Assembly: GCF_032854445.1 (NCBI RefSeq)
Contig: NC_088300.1
Coordinates: 44,387,682-44,451,681, forward strand
DNA from: Liolophura sinensis
Lineage: Eukaryota; Mollusca; Polyplacophora; Chitonida; Chitonidae
Length of the DNA stretch: 64,000 nucleotides
Reading direction: 5' to 3'
Positions 63,152 to 64,000 of this stretch are shown in pieces. How positions within the stretch are numbered: the first letter of the stretch is position 1; the number at the start of each line of letters is the position of its first letter. The position numbers and the translations under genes were made by a program. The notes beneath the pieces are model-generated. The model was not told the DNA's origin. It did not search any database and saw only the letters and a list, made by a program, of their open reading frames with translations.

Positions 63152-64000
63152 AATTATCGTTACAGAAGAAAATATGCACCAAAGCATAAACACTCGGTTA
63201 GAAAATTAATTAATTTAAATGTTCCTACTTTGGTGAGTATTTTCTTCTGCCTGGTACCACATGGCAATGTACATCAGAGCAACTGCAACCAGTGTAGAAC
63301 ACGTTAGTGCATGTTTAACCCCATTTAGTTTTCCCTATCCTTTTTATAAAGCTAAAGTGAACATAAAGTCCGCCGTTATATATGCATAGAAAGAAGGATA
63401 CACGACACAGCTATTACCGAAAAATATGGGAAATTTTTTTTGAAAGCCGAGAAGATATTGGTTCAGTATTAGGGATTTGGCACTGACGCACAACTCACTC
63501 CGAGTAGCCATGTTGTAGGAGCCCCTATAAAATTAGCCAGTCACTAGCGCTGAAAGAGTCACGTGATAATTAGCTGTCACGTCAAAAAACCTATTAGCTT
63601 TCAATTGTCAATGTTGTTTTTTATAGTGGAAGGACAGATGTCGATGCAATAAATCGCATTTTGCGGTTAGTTTAAATGTTAAAGGAGTGCATTGGGACGA
63701 AACACTTATGGACAGGGAACTGAGAACGGTTGTCCGTGTCACACTGCGCACATGTTGTGCAGGAGACTGCGGTAACTCGTCAGGGTGAGCTGGCAAGAAA
63801 ATCGCATCGGGAGAGTGATTGCTTGAACAAATATATTGTGACTTTGCATTACTTTTCCTTAGTAAAGTCAGATTTATTACGAAAATGTCTACCCAAAATC
63901 TGAATGAAAGAGTCCTCCTACGTTCGGTAAATTTCCTGATGTCGGCACAGCCAGCTAGGCCTAATGCTTACACACATGCAGGAATAAGACAGGCAGAAGT
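63152..64000. other. Terminal stretch with a possible promoter motif
   Basis: A CCCCTATAAAATTAG TATA-like box at about 63522 is followed by CACGTG at about 63560, then by sequence running out of the window without a clear ORF. A plus-strand gene beginning beyond the window is possible but unsupported. Confidence 0.2.

Overview
Eukaryotic, probably lophotrochozoan (mollusc, most likely bivalve; brachiopod not excluded). The evidence is an intronless amine-receptor gene of invertebrate tyramine/octopamine type, an AT-rich sequence with long stretches that do not code, and two families of tRNA-headed SINEs. One family has an (AATA)n tail after a GTACGGCGTAAAAC box, the other ends in (CACT)n. Both remind me of SINEs common in mollusc genomes, but that placement is from memory and was not searched.

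Layout. 1-4.8 kb: the only confidently functional gene, a class A GPCR on the minus strand (2504-3688), with a possible upstream 5' exon and promoter. 4.8-13.9 kb: non-coding sequence holding SINE copies, a spaced 115-bp direct repeat, a 54-bp minisatellite and one ORF ending at a consensus splice donor. 13.9-15 kb: an open frame of about 230 codons split by a SINE that carries perfect target-site duplications; the frame continues on the far side. 15.7-40.2 kb: a tandem segmental duplication, with the end of one unit (U0), a 5'-truncated unit (U1) and two fuller units (U2, U3) of roughly 8.5 kb. Units differ by private insertions (a solo LTR in U1, SINEs in U2, about 0.9 kb in U3). A 65-bp minisatellite monomer sits at the unit junctions and is amplified to about 26 copies only at the U1/U2 junction. 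40-64 kb: gene-poor sequence with SINE fragments, a 22-bp minisatellite, an 87-bp AT microsatellite and a few weak exon-like islands.

The receptor would signal at the plasma membrane of neurons or muscle. No other gene here can be linked to it. No intact transposase, reverse transcriptase, CRISPR array, rRNA or functional tRNA gene was seen. All homology statements are by eye; no search was run.
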